From an uncultured Nitrosomonadales bacterium (GTDB taxonomy: Bacteria > Pseudomonadota > Gammaproteobacteria > Burkholderiales > Gallionellaceae), in assembly GCA_903885165.1 (NCBI GenBank), contig CAISHO010000053.1, positions 1 through 35,141 of the forward strand: a stretch of DNA of 35,141 nt, written 5' to 3'. Under the pieces are notes generated by a model that searched no databases, was not told where the DNA came from, and saw only the letters and a list, made by a program, of their open reading frames with translations. Shown here piece by piece: positions 17,410 to 27,655 of this stretch. A program made the translations under genes and the position numbers. Position 1 is the stretch's first letter, and the number at the start of each line of letters is the position of its first letter.

Positions 17410-18025
17410 CGATCACGCCATCGTGCGGGAAGGTTTGAAAAAGATATTTTCATTGATACCGGATGTGGAGGTGGTGGCTGAAGCGGGCGATGGCGCCGAG
17501 GTGTTACGCCATCTGGCCGGGCCCGCAGACTTCGATTTGTTGCTGCTGGATTTGACCATGCCCGGGTTGAGCGGAATTACCCTGATCGAACGTATCAAGA
17601 CGCGTTGCCCGAATTTGCCGATTTTGATTTTTTCCATGCACAATGAGTCGCAAATCGCCCTGCGCACCATCAAGGCCGGCGCTTCCGGGTATATCGCCAA
17701 AGACAGCGATCCCGAGGTGTTGTTAGCGGCCATACGGCGGGTGGCGGATGGCGGCAAGTATATAGACCCTAAACTGGCTGAACAACTGGCTTTCGAGTCG
17801 GTCTTTCCCGAACAGCGGGAGCCGCATGCCAGATTGTCTGATCGGGAGTTTGAGATTTTCAGGCTGTTAGTCGCCGGTAAACGCGTTAATGAAATTGCTG
17901 ATCTGTTGTCGATTAGCAACAAGACGGTCAGTACCCACAAAATTCATCTGATGGGAAAAATGGACCTGACTAATGCCGCCGAATTGGTGCATTACGCCAT
18001 CGAAAAGAATCTCTTCCTGTATTAA
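17384..18025 (+). CDS. NarL/FixJ-family response regulator (REC-LuxR HTH)
   Basis: 'MIRMLIADDHAIVREGLKKIFS', 'LLLLDLTMPGLSG', LuxR-type HTH 'LSDREFEIFRLLVAGKRVNEIADLLSISNKTVSTHKIHLMGKM'. Overlaps the upstream kinase by 26 bp. Confidence 0.95.
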   Translation: MMIRMLIADDHAIVREGLKKIFSLIPDVEVVAEAGDGAEVLRHLAGPADFDLLLLDLTMPGLSGITLIERIKTRCPNLPILIFSMHNESQIALRTIKAGASGYIAKDSDPEVLLAAIRRVADGGKYIDPKLAEQLAFESVFPEQREPHARLSDREFEIFRLLVAGKRVNEIADLLSISNKTVSTHKIHLMGKMDLTNAAELVHYAIEKNLFLY

Positions 18026-18056
18026 ACTCGAGATGCGGTGCGCCTCACGCCGCATT

Positions 18057-18119
18057 CCTCACTCCTCACTCCTCACTCCTCACTCCTCACTCCTCACTCC
18101 TCACTCCTCACTCCTCACT
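18057..18119. repeat. Perfect 7-bp tandem repeat, 9 copies of CCTCACT
   Basis: (CCTCACT)x9 counted directly in the sequence. Confidence 0.95.
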
Positions 18120-18299
18120 CTCTTCCCACTTTCCATTCTTTTGGTAGGGGAATTCCTATGCCTACCGCGTTTTTACGGGTAGTAAAATCAGCCGTGTCTG
18201 ATGGCGCACTTCTATTCGTTTAAGCACAATGGCACCTGTTGAAAGCGCTTGTAGACATCGGGTTAGCCCGGTGCCAACGGTAAACGAACCTAGGGAGTC

Positions 18300-18626
18300 A
18301 TGATGCGAAATCTAAAATTAGTGCCCGATGCGCTGTCAGGGGAAACCATACTCGATATGGTCAAAATGGCAGCCGAGCTGGATGAGCATCGTTATTTTCT
18401 GGAAAAAACCGTCGCCATCCGTACCGAACAATTGCTCAGACGGATCACGCTGCTCGAGTCCTGCAACGAGACCTTGTGCGCGAAACTAGCTAGTACCAAT
18501 AAAGAATTGGATACGCTCAAACAACAACTGGCGTGCCACAGCACTGTGCGCGCGTTGCCTCAGTTATACCTGATGAATCATCAAATCCCGCAAAATGAAT
18601 GGAGCGAACATACCACCGCCGTGTAA
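18300..18626 (+). CDS. Hypothetical protein, predicted helical/coiled coil
   Basis: ATG after AGGGAG; 108 aa, heptad-like 'EKTVAIRTEQLLRRITLLESCNETLCAKLASTNKELDTLKQQL'. Confidence 0.6.
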   Translation: MMRNLKLVPDALSGETILDMVKMAAELDEHRYFLEKTVAIRTEQLLRRITLLESCNETLCAKLASTNKELDTLKQQLACHSTVRALPQLYLMNHQIPQNEWSEHTTAV

Positions 18627-18681
18627 GTTTTTTGGCTAAATTTAACGTGTCTATGTGATTAATTTTTGTACTGGGAGATGG

Positions 18682-18888
18682 ATGATGAGGCTGGAAGTTG
18701 TACGCGTAATTGCTCAATCACATGGGCTTCGATCCGGGAAGCGTTCCAAAGAGGATCTGATTAAATCCATCCAATCGGAGGAGGGGAATTTCGATTGTTA
18801 TGGCACCGCAGTGCAGGGCGTGTGCGATCAGGAAACGTGTTTGTGGCGTACGGATTGTTTTGATAACTCAACAGAAGAAACATCATGA
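18682..18888 (+). CDS. SAP/Rho-N-like domain small protein
   Basis: MMRLEVVRVIAQSHGLRSGKRSKEDLIKSIQSEEGNFDCYGTAVQGVCDQETCLWRTDCF; GGGAG upstream; stop overlaps the Hsp20 start (ATGA). Confidence 0.7.
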   Translation: MMRLEVVRVIAQSHGLRSGKRSKEDLIKSIQSEEGNFDCYGTAVQGVCDQETCLWRTDCFDNSTEETS

Positions 18889-19334
18889 ATCTGGTTAAGT
18901 GGAATCCCTTCAGGGAATTGGAAGATGTCAGCAATCGTCTCAATAGTCTGTTCGGTAAGCTGCCGGCCAGAGGCGAATCAGGGGCCGATATGCTGGCTGT
19001 GGCGGACTGGATGCCTACCGTGGACATCAGCGAAACGGATGCGGGTTATCTGATTAAGGCCGAGATTCCTGAAGTCAAAAAAGAAGACGTCAAAGTCAAT
19101 ATTCAGGACGGTATGCTGACCATTTCCGGTGAGCGTCATCAGGAAAAGGAAGAGAAGAGTCAGAAGTTTCACCGCATCGAACGCGCTTATGGCAGTTTTT
19201 CACGCAGTTTCAGAATGCCTGATGATGCCGATGAAAATACCGTGAATGCAGAATTCAAGGACGGCATGCTCAATGTCACCTTACCTAAGTCAAAGAAGGC
19301 AGAAACCAAATCTGTCAGTGTCAGTATCGCGTAG
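18885..19334 (+). CDS. Hsp20/alpha-crystallin small heat shock protein
   Basis: 'MNLVKWNPFRELEDVSNRLNSLF', 'DISETDAGYLIKAEIPEVKKEDVKVNIQDGMLTISGERHQEKEE', 'AEFKDGMLNVTLPKSK'. Confidence 0.95.
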   Translation: MNLVKWNPFRELEDVSNRLNSLFGKLPARGESGADMLAVADWMPTVDISETDAGYLIKAEIPEVKKEDVKVNIQDGMLTISGERHQEKEEKSQKFHRIERAYGSFSRSFRMPDDADENTVNAEFKDGMLNVTLPKSKKAETKSVSVSIA

Positions 19335-19443
19335 CGATACCTTATCCCTCTTTCCTGCCGGGGGGCAAAAAGGGAAGAGGGAGTACATAAGGTGGTAGTT
19401 GAAAAAGGTAGTGGTAATTTTCTATAAAGTTAAGGAGAGTGTC

Positions 19444-19650
19444 ATGACTAAGGGTACGGTTAAATGGTTTAACGATGTAAAAGGTTTCGGTTTTATTACG
19501 CCCGATGATGGTACGGCAGATATGTTCGCCCATTTCTCGGCGATTACGGCTAAGGGATTCAAGTCGTTAAAAGAAGGCCAAATAGTCAGCTTCGAGGTGG
19601 TCAAGGGTGCGAAGGGCTTGCAGGCTGCCAACATTCAACCCGTTCAGTAA
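19444..19650 (+). CDS. Cold-shock protein, CspA family
   Basis: [71 protein letters not shown]1/RNP2 motifs. Confidence 0.96.
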   Translation: MTKGTVKWFNDVKGFGFITPDDGTADMFAHFSAITAKGFKSLKEGQIVSFEVVKGAKGLQAANIQPVQ

Positions 19651-19693
19651 GCGCAGGTTTTCAGGGTGTGTTGCGGTGAAGTGGGATGCTGAC

Positions 19694-20872
19694 ATGATCG
19701 CTGCGACAGAGCGCAGGCAGGGTGACTCGAGTCTGGTGCAAAGGATCGTTGAGGTCGAGCGTGCCAATCAGAATAAGAGCCAGTTCCTGGCGGTTGCCAG
19801 TCATGATTTGCGCCAACCGATACACGCCCTGGGATTGTATATCGCCGAATTACGGCGCAAAGTGTCCGGTGAGGAACAGCAACATCTGGTGGGGCAGGTC
19901 GAACGCTCGGTCGATGCCTTGTCCACCCTGATCGATGCATTGCTGGATATCTCCAAGTTGGATGCGGGTGCCGTTGTCCCGCAAAAACAGGTCTGTGATC
20001 TGTCTGAGTTATTTTCTCGTATCGCTGCCGATTTCAAGCGGGCAGCCAAAATTAAAAATATTCGTCTGGTGGTGCGGCCCGTCAGCGCCTATGTCTATAC
20101 GGATCCGGTGCTGCTCGAACGCATTCTGGTCAATCTGGTGAGTAATGCTGTGCGTTATACCAGGCCGTTCGGCTGTATCTTGTTAGGCGCTCGCCAGCGC
20201 GGTCAACAAATTCACATCGAGGTGCGCGACAACGGTATCGGTATTCCAGAGGGTATGCAAGATCATATATTCTGTGAATTTATTCAATTAAATCATGATG
20301 TTATTAGTGGTGAAAAAGGCTTGGGGCTGGGGTTGGCTATCGTCGACCGTTTGGTTAAGCTGTTGGGCCATCGTATCGAGCTACGTTCTGCGCCCTGTGT
20401 CGGGTCGCTGTTCACGGTTAAATTAGCCCGTGCGCTCAAACCGGTCGAGGTGTTTAGTCTGCCGGTTGATCCGCTGAGCGATGCTGAACTGCTAAGTGGA
20501 AAGAAAGTGTTGATCGTCGATGGTGATCTGCTGGTGTTGGATGGTACGGCGTTGATACTAGGTTCATGGGGTTATCAGGTGACAGCGTTAACAACCTTGG
20601 CGGCGGTACAGAAAAGGCTGGTTGAGGGGGAAAGCTGGGACCTGGTTATCAGCGACTATCAGTTGGATCGCGGGGCGACCGGCCTTGATGTGAGCGAAAC
20701 CGTGCGACAGCATTGCGCTACGCTGACTCCCTGTATCCTGATCAGCGGTGACACCAGTGTCATAGTGCAAAAAATGGCGGATGGCGCAGGCCACCATTTG
20801 CTGCATAAACCCGTCAAGCCCGCCAAGTTGCGATCTCTGGTGCAATACCATCTCAAGGAAGTGACCCATTAG
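19694..20872 (+). CDS. Hybrid histidine kinase (HisKA-HATPase-REC) without N-terminal sensor domain
   Basis: 'KSQFLAVASHDLRQPIHALGLY', HATPase 'ILVNLVSNAVRYT...VRDNGIGIPEG...GLGLGLAIVDRLV', REC 'KKVLIVDGDLLVLDG...LVISDYQL'. Start uncertain (GTG 19670/19676 or ATG 19694). Confidence 0.85.
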   Translation: MIAATERRQGDSSLVQRIVEVERANQNKSQFLAVASHDLRQPIHALGLYIAELRRKVSGEEQQHLVGQVERSVDALSTLIDALLDISKLDAGAVVPQKQVCDLSELFSRIAADFKRAAKIKNIRLVVRPVSAYVYTDPVLLERILVNLVSNAVRYTRPFGCILLGARQRGQQIHIEVRDNGIGIPEGMQDHIFCEFIQLNHDVISGEKGLGLGLAIVDRLVKLLGHRIELRSAPCVGSLFTVKLARALKPVEVFSLPVDPLSDAELLSGKKVLIVDGDLLVLDGTALILGSWGYQVTALTTLAAVQKRLVEGESWDLVISDYQLDRGATGLDVSETVRQHCATLTPCILISGDTSVIVQKMADGAGHHLLHKPVKPAKLRSLVQYHLKEVTH

Positions 20873-20909
20873 GTTGCCATCGCCTTAATTTAGGTTTAAC
20901 GTTGCGCCT

Positions 20910-21113
20910 ATGAAAACTGCACTATCTCCCATTGAATCTGAATTTGACTCTAATGAAGAAGCGGAGTCGTATGCGTGTTGGTTTCGTGCAAAGGTTCAGG
21001 AATCACTGGACGATAATAGCCAGTTGATCCCCCACGATCAGGTGATGGCAGAAATGCAAGCCGTCATAGATCAAAAATGCCTAGAACATGCTGCCCGTAC
21101 TTTGGCGAACTAG
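20910..21113 (+). CDS. Type II antitoxin, PaaA2/StbD-like
   Basis: MKTALSPIESEFDSNEEAESYACWFRAKVQESLDDNSQLIPHDQVMAEMQAVID resembles PaaA2; overlaps the downstream ParE-like gene. Confidence 0.78.
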   Translation: MKTALSPIESEFDSNEEAESYACWFRAKVQESLDDNSQLIPHDQVMAEMQAVIDQKCLEHAARTLAN

Positions 21114-21363
21114 GGCACGTTCGAGCCTGATTCAGATAAATTCCTACATTGCCGATCGTAATCCGGTTGCCGCCCAAAGGTTGAAGGATGCAATTGAGCA
21201 GGCTGTCTCCAACCTGCCGCAACATCCGTACCTTTATCGTCCTGGACTAGTCGCAGGAACGCGCGAGATCGTCGTGCATCCGAATTACGTTGTGGTGTAT
21301 CGGGTTGCCGTATCAGCGATTGAAATAATCAATGTCCTGCATACCCGGCAACAATATCCCTGA
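21088..21363 (+). CDS. ParE/RelE-superfamily toxin (ParE2-like)
   Basis: 'LWRTRARSSLIQINSYIADRNPVAAQRLKDAIEQAVSNLPQHPYLYRPGLVAGTREIVVHPNYVVVYRV...INVLHTRQQYP'. Confidence 0.88.
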   Translation: MLPVLWRTRARSSLIQINSYIADRNPVAAQRLKDAIEQAVSNLPQHPYLYRPGLVAGTREIVVHPNYVVVYRVAVSAIEIINVLHTRQQYP

Positions 21364-21500
21364 AAATAACGCCTGTTGCGCTGGTTGCATCAGGTCTTGT
21401 ATGAGAATATTCGCAATACATCCATTAAATTATCAATGAAATCAATATATAACGCTTTGCGGCGATTTGTTGCGCCGGATCTGTTCGGTGAGGTGATGAA

Positions 21501-22655
21501 ATGAACTTTCGCACCTGCGACATCTTTTGTAACGTCATCGACAACTACGGCGATATCGGTGTGAGTTGGCGCTTGGCGCGGCAGTTGGCGAACGAGTTTG
21601 GCCTGTACGTGCGACTGTGGGTGGATGATCTGGCCAGCTTCGCTAAACTGTGCCCCGAGGCGGATGCAGGTTTGGATATGCAGCACCGGCGCGGGGTAGA
21701 GGTGCGGCTGTGGCCTCAGGCTTTTCCTGATGTGCAGGTGGCTGATCTGGTAATTGATGCGTTCGGTTGCGCTTTACCGTCCAGTTATTTGGCGGCGATG
21801 GCGGTGCGCGATGAGCCGCCCGTCTGGATCAATCTGGAATATCTCTCCGCCGAAGATTGGGTCGAGGGTTGCCATAAGCTGCCGTCACCCAAGCCGCCGC
21901 TGACCCGTTATTTTTTCTTCCCCGGATTTACCAAAAAAACCGGTGGCCTGTTGCTGGAACATGATTTGCTGGCGCGGCGCGATGCGTTTTTGAGCGATAA
22001 GAATCAGCAGCAGGCATTCTGGCAATCCATGGGTATGGAAATGCCGTCCGCTGACATCCTGAAAATCTCCCTGTTCGCCTATGAAAATGGAGCGCTCACC
22101 GGTTTATTCAACGCTTGGGCTGATAGCGCGCAGCGGGTGCTGTGTCTGGTGCCGGAAGGGCGCATCCTGCCGCAGGTCAGACAATATTTTGGCGATGAGG
22201 CTGCGGGGCAGGGCTATGTGCGCGGCAATCTTGAGGTGCGCGTGTTGCCCTTCGTTGAACAAGAGCGCTATGACGAATTGTTGTGGGCGTGCGATATCAA
22301 CTTTGTTCGAGGTGAAGATTCCTGTGTGCGTGCTCAGTGGGCAGGACGCCCGTTTGTCTGGCAAATCTATCCTCAGCACGATGCGGTGCACTGGGAGAAA
22401 TTGCAGGCATTTTTGAATCGGTACGGGGCAACGCTCGGTGCTGAAGCCGTGCCGGCGATGCAGAGTTTATGGCAGCAGTGGAACGATGAGGGGGATGCCG
22501 GTCAGGCGTGGTCCGCATTCGCAAATCAGCTCGGCCAGTTGAACCTCGGGGCGCAGGTTTGGGCGCAGCAATTATCGTCAAACAATCTGACATTGAATTT
22601 GCTGGATTTTTCGCAGGAAATCGGTACAATGCGCGCCTTCAAAATTGATGGTTAG
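21501..22655 (+). CDS. earP: EF-P arginine 32 rhamnosyltransferase EarP
   Basis: '[39 protein letters not shown]', '[26 protein letters not shown]'; directly upstream of efp. Confidence 0.95.
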   Translation: MNFRTCDIFCNVIDNYGDIGVSWRLARQLANEFGLYVRLWVDDLASFAKLCPEADAGLDMQHRRGVEVRLWPQAFPDVQVADLVIDAFGCALPSSYLAAMAVRDEPPVWINLEYLSAEDWVEGCHKLPSPKPPLTRYFFFPGFTKKTGGLLLEHDLLARRDAFLSDKNQQQAFWQSMGMEMPSADILKISLFAYENGALTGLFNAWADSAQRVLCLVPEGRILPQVRQYFGDEAAGQGYVRGNLEVRVLPFVEQERYDELLWACDINFVRGEDSCVRAQWAGRPFVWQIYPQHDAVHWEKLQAFLNRYGATLGAEAVPAMQSLWQQWNDEGDAGQAWSAFANQLGQLNLGAQVWAQQLSSNNLTLNLLDFSQEIGTMRAFKIDG

Positions 22656-22660
22656 CGAAC

Positions 22661-23215
22661 ATGAAAACAGCACAAGAATTACGCCCTGGTAACGTCTTTA
22701 TGGTCGGTTCCGACCCTATGGTTATTCTGAAGGCGGAATACAGCCGTTCCGGTCGTAACGGTTCGGTAGTCAAGATGAAGATGAAGAATCTGTTAACCGA
22801 ATCGGCCAAAGAAACCGTCTTCGCCGCAGATGATAAGTTTGATCAAGTCATCCTCGATCGCCGTGAAGTGACTTACTCTTACTTCGCCGATCCGATGTAC
22901 GTATTCATGGATGAAGAATACAACCAGTACGAGATCGAAGCGGAATCCATGGGCGATGCGCTCAACTACATCGAAGACGGTATGCCATGCGAAGTAGTGT
23001 TCTACAACGATAAGGCGATTTCGGTTGAGCTGCCAAATACAATCACGCGTGAAGTGATCTACACTGAACCTGCTGTTCGTGGCGATACTTCCGGTAAGGT
23101 GATGAAGCCTGCCAAGATCAATGGCGGATTCGAATTGCCGGTTGCGGCTTTCGTTGAAATCGGCGATAAGATTGAAATCGATACACGTACCAATGAGTTT
23201 AAAAAGCGCGCTTAA
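22661..23215 (+). CDS. efp: Elongation factor P
   Basis: [43 protein letters not shown]...; Arg at position 32 in the SGRNG loop. Confidence 0.97.
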   Translation: MKTAQELRPGNVFMVGSDPMVILKAEYSRSGRNGSVVKMKMKNLLTESAKETVFAADDKFDQVILDRREVTYSYFADPMYVFMDEEYNQYEIEAESMGDALNYIEDGMPCEVVFYNDKAISVELPNTITREVIYTEPAVRGDTSGKVMKPAKINGGFELPVAAFVEIGDKIEIDTRTNEFKKRA

Positions 23216-23238
23216 TCAATAAGTTACTTTTTAACGAG

Positions 23239-23270
23239 CTGCTCGTGAGAGAAATCTTGCGGGCAGTTTT
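23239..23270 (+). terminator. Rho-independent terminator after efp
   Basis: CTGCTCGTGAGA gaaa TCTTGCGGGCAG (with wobble pairs) followed by TTTT. Confidence 0.6.
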
Positions 23271-23392
23271 GTTTTTAACGCAGCCGCTTGACTGTGCAGC
23301 GCCAGAGGGTCGCAATTTTTCCCGGGGAAATTTTGCTGCGGCCCAGCCTCAAAGTCCGTAAAATGCCCCTTTTGCTTTTATAAGTGTGATTT

Positions 23393-24784
23393 ATGTCTAT
23401 ACGTACCCGTTTTGCCCCCAGTCCTACCGGTTATCTGCATATCGGCGGTGCGCGCACTGCGCTGTTTTCATGGGCCTATGCCAGAGGGCTGGGTGGCACG
23501 TTTATTCTGCGCATTGAAGATACCGATGTCGAGCGCTCAACCCCTGAGGCGGTGCAGGCGATTCTGGATGGGATGTCCTGGTTGAATCTGGGTTATGACG
23601 AAGGTCCTTACTATCAGATGCAGCGCATGGAGCGCTACAAGGAGGTGTTGGCGCAACTGATCGCGGGCGGTCACGCTTATTACTGTTACACCACGCCGGA
23701 AGAATTGGATGTGATGCGTGAGGCGCAGCGCGCACGGGGCGAGAAGCCTCGTTACGATGGTGCCTGGCGCCCTGAAGAGGGTAGGGTGTTGCCTGCGCCT
23801 CCTGAAGGTGTTAAGCCGGTGGTGCGTTTTAAGAATCCGTTGCATGGTGCGGTGGCATGGGACGATCTGGTGAAAGGGCGCGTCGTGTTCGAATCCAGCG
23901 AGCTGGATGATCTGGTGATCGCGCGCTCGGACGGTACACCGACCTACAATTTCTGCGTGGTGGTGGATGACTGGGATATGAAGATCACCCACGTGATTCG
24001 TGGTGACGATCATGTCAACAATACGCCGCGCCAAATTAACATCTTGAAGGCGCTGGGCGCCGAGGTGCCACAGTACGCGCATCTGTCGATGATCCTAGGT
24101 GATGATGGTACCAAGCTCTCCAAGCGTCACGGCGCGGTGAGTGTGATGCAGTATGCCGACGATGGCTATTTGCCTGAAGCGGTCATCAATTATCTGGCGC
24201 GTTTAGGCTGGTCGCATGGCGATGAGGAAGTTTTCCCGGTCGAGCAATTTGTTGAATGGTTCGATCTGGATCACATCACGTCTTCAGCGGCTCAGTTCAA
24301 TACAGAAAAGCTGCGCTGGCTGAATCAACACTACATCAAGCTGGCGGACAATACGCGTCTGGCGGCGCTGGTCGGTGGTCATCTGGCTGCGCGCGGTGTG
24401 ACAGTGAGCGATACGCCGCCGCTGGAGTCGGTGATTGCGCTGTACAAGGACCGTGCGGCGACGCTGCTGGAGTTGGCGGATGAGGCTGAGGTGTTTTACA
24501 TCGATGTGCATCCGTCGCAGGAGGCGCTGGACGCACAGTTGTTGCCGGAAGTGATGCCTGCCTTGCGCGAGTTGGCGACGCGTCTGGCTGATGTTGAATG
24601 GGTAGCGCCGGAGCTGGGTGCGTTGATAAAGGAAGTGCTGGTGCAGCATAAGCTGAAGATGCCTAAGCTTGCGATGCCGTTGCGTGTGATGCTGGTTGGA
24701 CAAACCCATACGCCTTCGGTAGATGCCGTGCTGGCCTTGTTTCCACGTGAAACTGTTTTGGCGCGTATCGCGAAATATTTGTAG
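23393..24784 (+). CDS. gltX: Glutamyl-tRNA synthetase
   Basis: HIGH-type '[20 protein letters not shown]', '[13 protein letters not shown]', KMSKS-like '[10 protein letters not shown]'. Confidence 0.97.
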   Translation: MSIRTRFAPSPTGYLHIGGARTALFSWAYARGLGGTFILRIEDTDVERSTPEAVQAILDGMSWLNLGYDEGPYYQMQRMERYKEVLAQLIAGGHAYYCYTTPEELDVMREAQRARGEKPRYDGAWRPEEGRVLPAPPEGVKPVVRFKNPLHGAVAWDDLVKGRVVFESSELDDLVIARSDGTPTYNFCVVVDDWDMKITHVIRGDDHVNNTPRQINILKALGAEVPQYAHLSMILGDDGTKLSKRHGAVSVMQYADDGYLPEAVINYLARLGWSHGDEEVFPVEQFVEWFDLDHITSSAAQFNTEKLRWLNQHYIKLADNTRLAALVGGHLAARGVTVSDTPPLESVIALYKDRAATLLELADEAEVFYIDVHPSQEALDAQLLPEVMPALRELATRLADVEWVAPELGALIKEVLVQHKLKMPKLAMPLRVMLVGQTHTPSVDAVLALFPRETVLARIAKYL

Positions 24785-24845
24785 AAAACGGAGAAAAGAC
24801 TTTACATTAACAGGTGCTCTCCATATAATGCGCGCTCTTCGAAAC

Positions 24846-24921
<76 letters not shown>

Positions 24922-24940
24922 AGAAGAAGATTTATATTAC

Positions 24941-25016
24941 GTCCCTATCGTCTAGAGGCCTAGGACATCGCCCTTTCACGGCGGTAACACGAGTTCGAAT
25001 CTCGTTGGGGACGCCA
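24941..25016 (+). tRNA. tRNA-Glu(TTC)
   Basis: GTCCCTATCGTCTAGAGGCCTAGGACATCGCCCTTTCACGGCGGTAACACGAGTTCGAATCTCGTTGGGGACGCCA; anticodon TTC. Confidence 0.96.
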
Positions 25017-25024
25017 GATTCATA

Positions 25025-25061
25025 AAAAGGTAGCTTGATTATTCAAGTTGCCTTTTTTGCG
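25025..25061 (+). terminator. Rho-independent terminator after the tRNA pair
   Basis: AAAAGGTAGCTTGA ttat TCAAGTTGCCTTTTTT. Confidence 0.65.
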
Positions 25062-25379
25062 TCCTGTTCGCTCAAGGATGACGGTTGCGAGTTGCCATCG
25101 TATCATGCGCCTCGAGGGCGATTTCATTCCCTGATCAGATCTGCGTATAAAGCTCGTCTGAATATTCTATGCGATTGAGGGAGTGGCTCAATTTCTGCTG
25201 GCTCGAATCGCTGATTTCGAATTGATAAATACCGGGTATGTGAATTCAGATAAATTTATGGAATGGCGGTTGCGGGCGGTTTGCAGATTTCTAAATGACG
25301 CCGGTACGGCGACAGGCAAGGCAATCCCTGATAGAATGCGCGGTCGTAATTTTATCAATCCTTGTTTGGAGAATTTAGC

Positions 25380-25805
25380 ATGGCTGTTGAACGTACTCTG
25401 TCGATTATCAAACCTGATGCAGTTGCAAAAAATGTAATTGGTCAAATCTATTCCCGTTTCGAAGGCGCTGGCCTGAAGGTTATCGCTGCACGCATGACCC
25501 AATTGTCACAAAAAGAAGCTGAAGGTTTTTACGCTGTACACGCAGCACGTCCTTTCTTCAAAGACCTGGTGAGCTTCATGATTTCCGGTCCTGTGATGAT
25601 TCAGGCTCTGGAAGGCGAAGGCGCGATTCTGAAGAACCGCGATCTGATGGGTGCTACCGATCCTAAGAAGGCTGACAAGGGCACGATTCGTGCTGACTTC
25701 GCTGACAGTATCGATGCAAATGCAGTACACGGTTCTGACGCTGCTGAAACTGCTGCGGTTGAAATCGCATATTTCTTCCCGGCTTTGAACGTTTACTCTC
25801 GCTAA
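25380..25805 (+). CDS. ndk: Nucleoside diphosphate kinase
   Basis: [39 protein letters not shown]...; catalytic '[20 protein letters not shown]'. ATG 25380. Confidence 0.97.
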   Translation: MAVERTLSIIKPDAVAKNVIGQIYSRFEGAGLKVIAARMTQLSQKEAEGFYAVHAARPFFKDLVSFMISGPVMIQALEGEGAILKNRDLMGATDPKKADKGTIRADFADSIDANAVHGSDAAETAAVEIAYFFPALNVYSR

Positions 25806-25817
25806 GTATTTGTTTTA

Positions 25818-26915
25818 ATGCAAAAAAATCTTCTCGATCTGGATGCACATGCGCTGACCGCCTATTTCACAGAAATGGGTGAGAAGCCATTCCGCGCCAA
25901 GCAATTGCTGCGCTGGATATACCAGGTCGGGGAGTCCGATTTTTCTGCGATGACCGACATCGCGGGCACATTGCGTAACAAGCTTGCGCAGTGCGCCAGT
26001 ATCACCGTTCCAGATATTGTGAAGGAAGAATTATCCGACGACGGCACCCGAAAATGGCTGCTTAGTGTCGGCAACGGCAACGCGGTGGAGGCGGTGTACA
26101 TTCCCGAATCGACACGCGGTACGCTGTGCATCTCCTCTCAGGCCGGCTGTGCGCTGGACTGCTCATTCTGTTCGACCGGCAAACAGGGTTTTAACCGCAA
26201 TCTTTCCGTTGCGGAAATCATCGGTCAGTTGTGGTGGGCGAATCACCAGTTGGGCAAAAATGCTGAAGGCAACTGGGCGATCAGCAATGTGGTGATGATG
26301 GGTATGGGCGAGCCGCTGCTCAATTATGACAATACGCTCAGTGCCTTGCGCCTGATGCTGGACGATCAGGCTTACGGTTTGTCGCGCCGCCGCGTGACAG
26401 TGTCGACTTCAGGTATCGTGCCAGCGATGGATCGCTTGCGTGAAGATTGTCCAGTCGCACTGGCCGTCTCCTTGCATGCGCCGAACGATGCGCTGCGCGA
26501 TCAACTGGTGCCGATCAATCAGAAGTATCCGCTCAAGGAGTTGCTGGCTGCCTGTCGGCGTTATTTGGAAAAAGCGCCGCGCGATTTCATTACTTTTGAA
26601 TATGTGATGCTCGATGGTATCAATGATAGCGTGCAGCAGGCGCATGAACTGGTGCGATTGGTGCGCGACGTGCCGTGCAAATTTAATCTGATCCCGTTTA
26701 ACCCGTTTCCGCTGTCGCCCTATAAGCGCTCAAGGCCGGATGCCATCCAGCGTTTCCGCGATGTGCTGATGCAGGCGGATATCATCACCACGACACGCAA
26801 GACGCGCGGTGACGATATTGCCGCCGCGTGCGGTCAATTGGCTGGGCAAGTGCTAGACAAAACCCGCCGCACGGGAACGCGTCCCGTGGTATTTCATAAA
26901 GGGGCTGCGCTATGA
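25818..26915 (+). CDS. rlmN: 23S rRNA/tRNA adenine-C2 methyltransferase RlmN
   Basis: Radical SAM '[20 protein letters not shown]', '[13 protein letters not shown]', 'VSLHAPND'. Confidence 0.97.
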   Translation: MQKNLLDLDAHALTAYFTEMGEKPFRAKQLLRWIYQVGESDFSAMTDIAGTLRNKLAQCASITVPDIVKEELSDDGTRKWLLSVGNGNAVEAVYIPESTRGTLCISSQAGCALDCSFCSTGKQGFNRNLSVAEIIGQLWWANHQLGKNAEGNWAISNVVMMGMGEPLLNYDNTLSALRLMLDDQAYGLSRRRVTVSTSGIVPAMDRLREDCPVALAVSLHAPNDALRDQLVPINQKYPLKELLAACRRYLEKAPRDFITFEYVMLDGINDSVQQAHELVRLVRDVPCKFNLIPFNPFPLSPYKRSRPDAIQRFRDVLMQADIITTTRKTRGDDIAAACGQLAGQVLDKTRRTGTRPVVFHKGAAL

Positions 26916-27655
26916 AATATATTTTGATCTTCTCTCTATTGCTGGCCGGCTGTGCGGGCAACGGTAACGGCCCGGTGCCACAGAGTCAGTCCGGGGTCAA
27001 AAGCAGCGCTAAGGTTCATACGGAACTGGCCGGTTTGTATTTTGAACGCGCTCAGATGGGGATTGCACTGCAAGAAATTGAGTTGGCTTTACAGTCCGAT
27101 CGGAACTATGCGCCGGCTTATCATGTGCGCGGCCTGATCCATATGACGCTACGTGAAGACAAAGAAGCGGAAGATGATTTCGTACAAAGCCTTCGTCTGG
27201 ATAAAATGGATTCCGAGGCGCATAACAATTTTGGCTGGTTTTTATGCCAGCGCGGCCGTGAACAGGAATCGATCCCTCATTTTATGGCTGCATTGAAAAA
27301 TCCGCTGTATAACACGCCGGAACGGGCGTATCTGAATGCCGGATTGTGCTATCAGAAACAAGGTAAAAGTGCCGATGCGGAAGAGTTTCTGATGCGTGCC
27401 CTAGTGGTGCAACCTGAAATGGGTCAGGCCATGCAAGCGCTGGCGGAGCTGAAGTTCGCCCAAGGCGATTATGTGACTGCCAAGAAATATATTGCAGCAC
27501 AAAAGAATGAAAATTTGACGGCCGGACAAATTTTGCTGGCTGTACGTATCGAGCGTAATCTCAGGAATGCCAACGCAGAGGCAAGTTATGCCATGCAGTT
27601 AAGACAGCGATTTCCTGATTCGCGTGAGGCTCAATTGTTAATGCGTGGTGAATAA
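26912..27655 (+). CDS. pilW: Type IV pilus biogenesis/stability lipoprotein PilW (PilF), TPR
   Basis: Lipobox 'LLLAGCAG', TPRs '[29 protein letters not shown]...[11 protein letters not shown]', located between rlmN and rodZ. Confidence 0.9.
   Translation: MKYILIFSLLLAGCAGNGNGPVPQSQSGVKSSAKVHTELAGLYFERAQMGIALQEIELALQSDRNYAPAYHVRGLIHMTLREDKEAEDDFVQSLRLDKMDSEAHNNFGWFLCQRGREQESIPHFMAALKNPLYNTPERAYLNAGLCYQKQGKSADAEEFLMRALVVQPEMGQAMQALAELKFAQGDYVTAKKYIAAQKNENLTAGQILLAVRIERNLRNANAEASYAMQLRQRFPDSREAQLLMRGE

Noticed and set aside
18057-18119. Possible CRISPR-like array
   Set aside because: 7-bp units with no spacers; a microsatellite.
25183-25437. Plus-strand 84-aa ORF upstream of ndk
   Set aside because: Overlaps the ndk start in another frame, no recognisable domain, no strong RBS.
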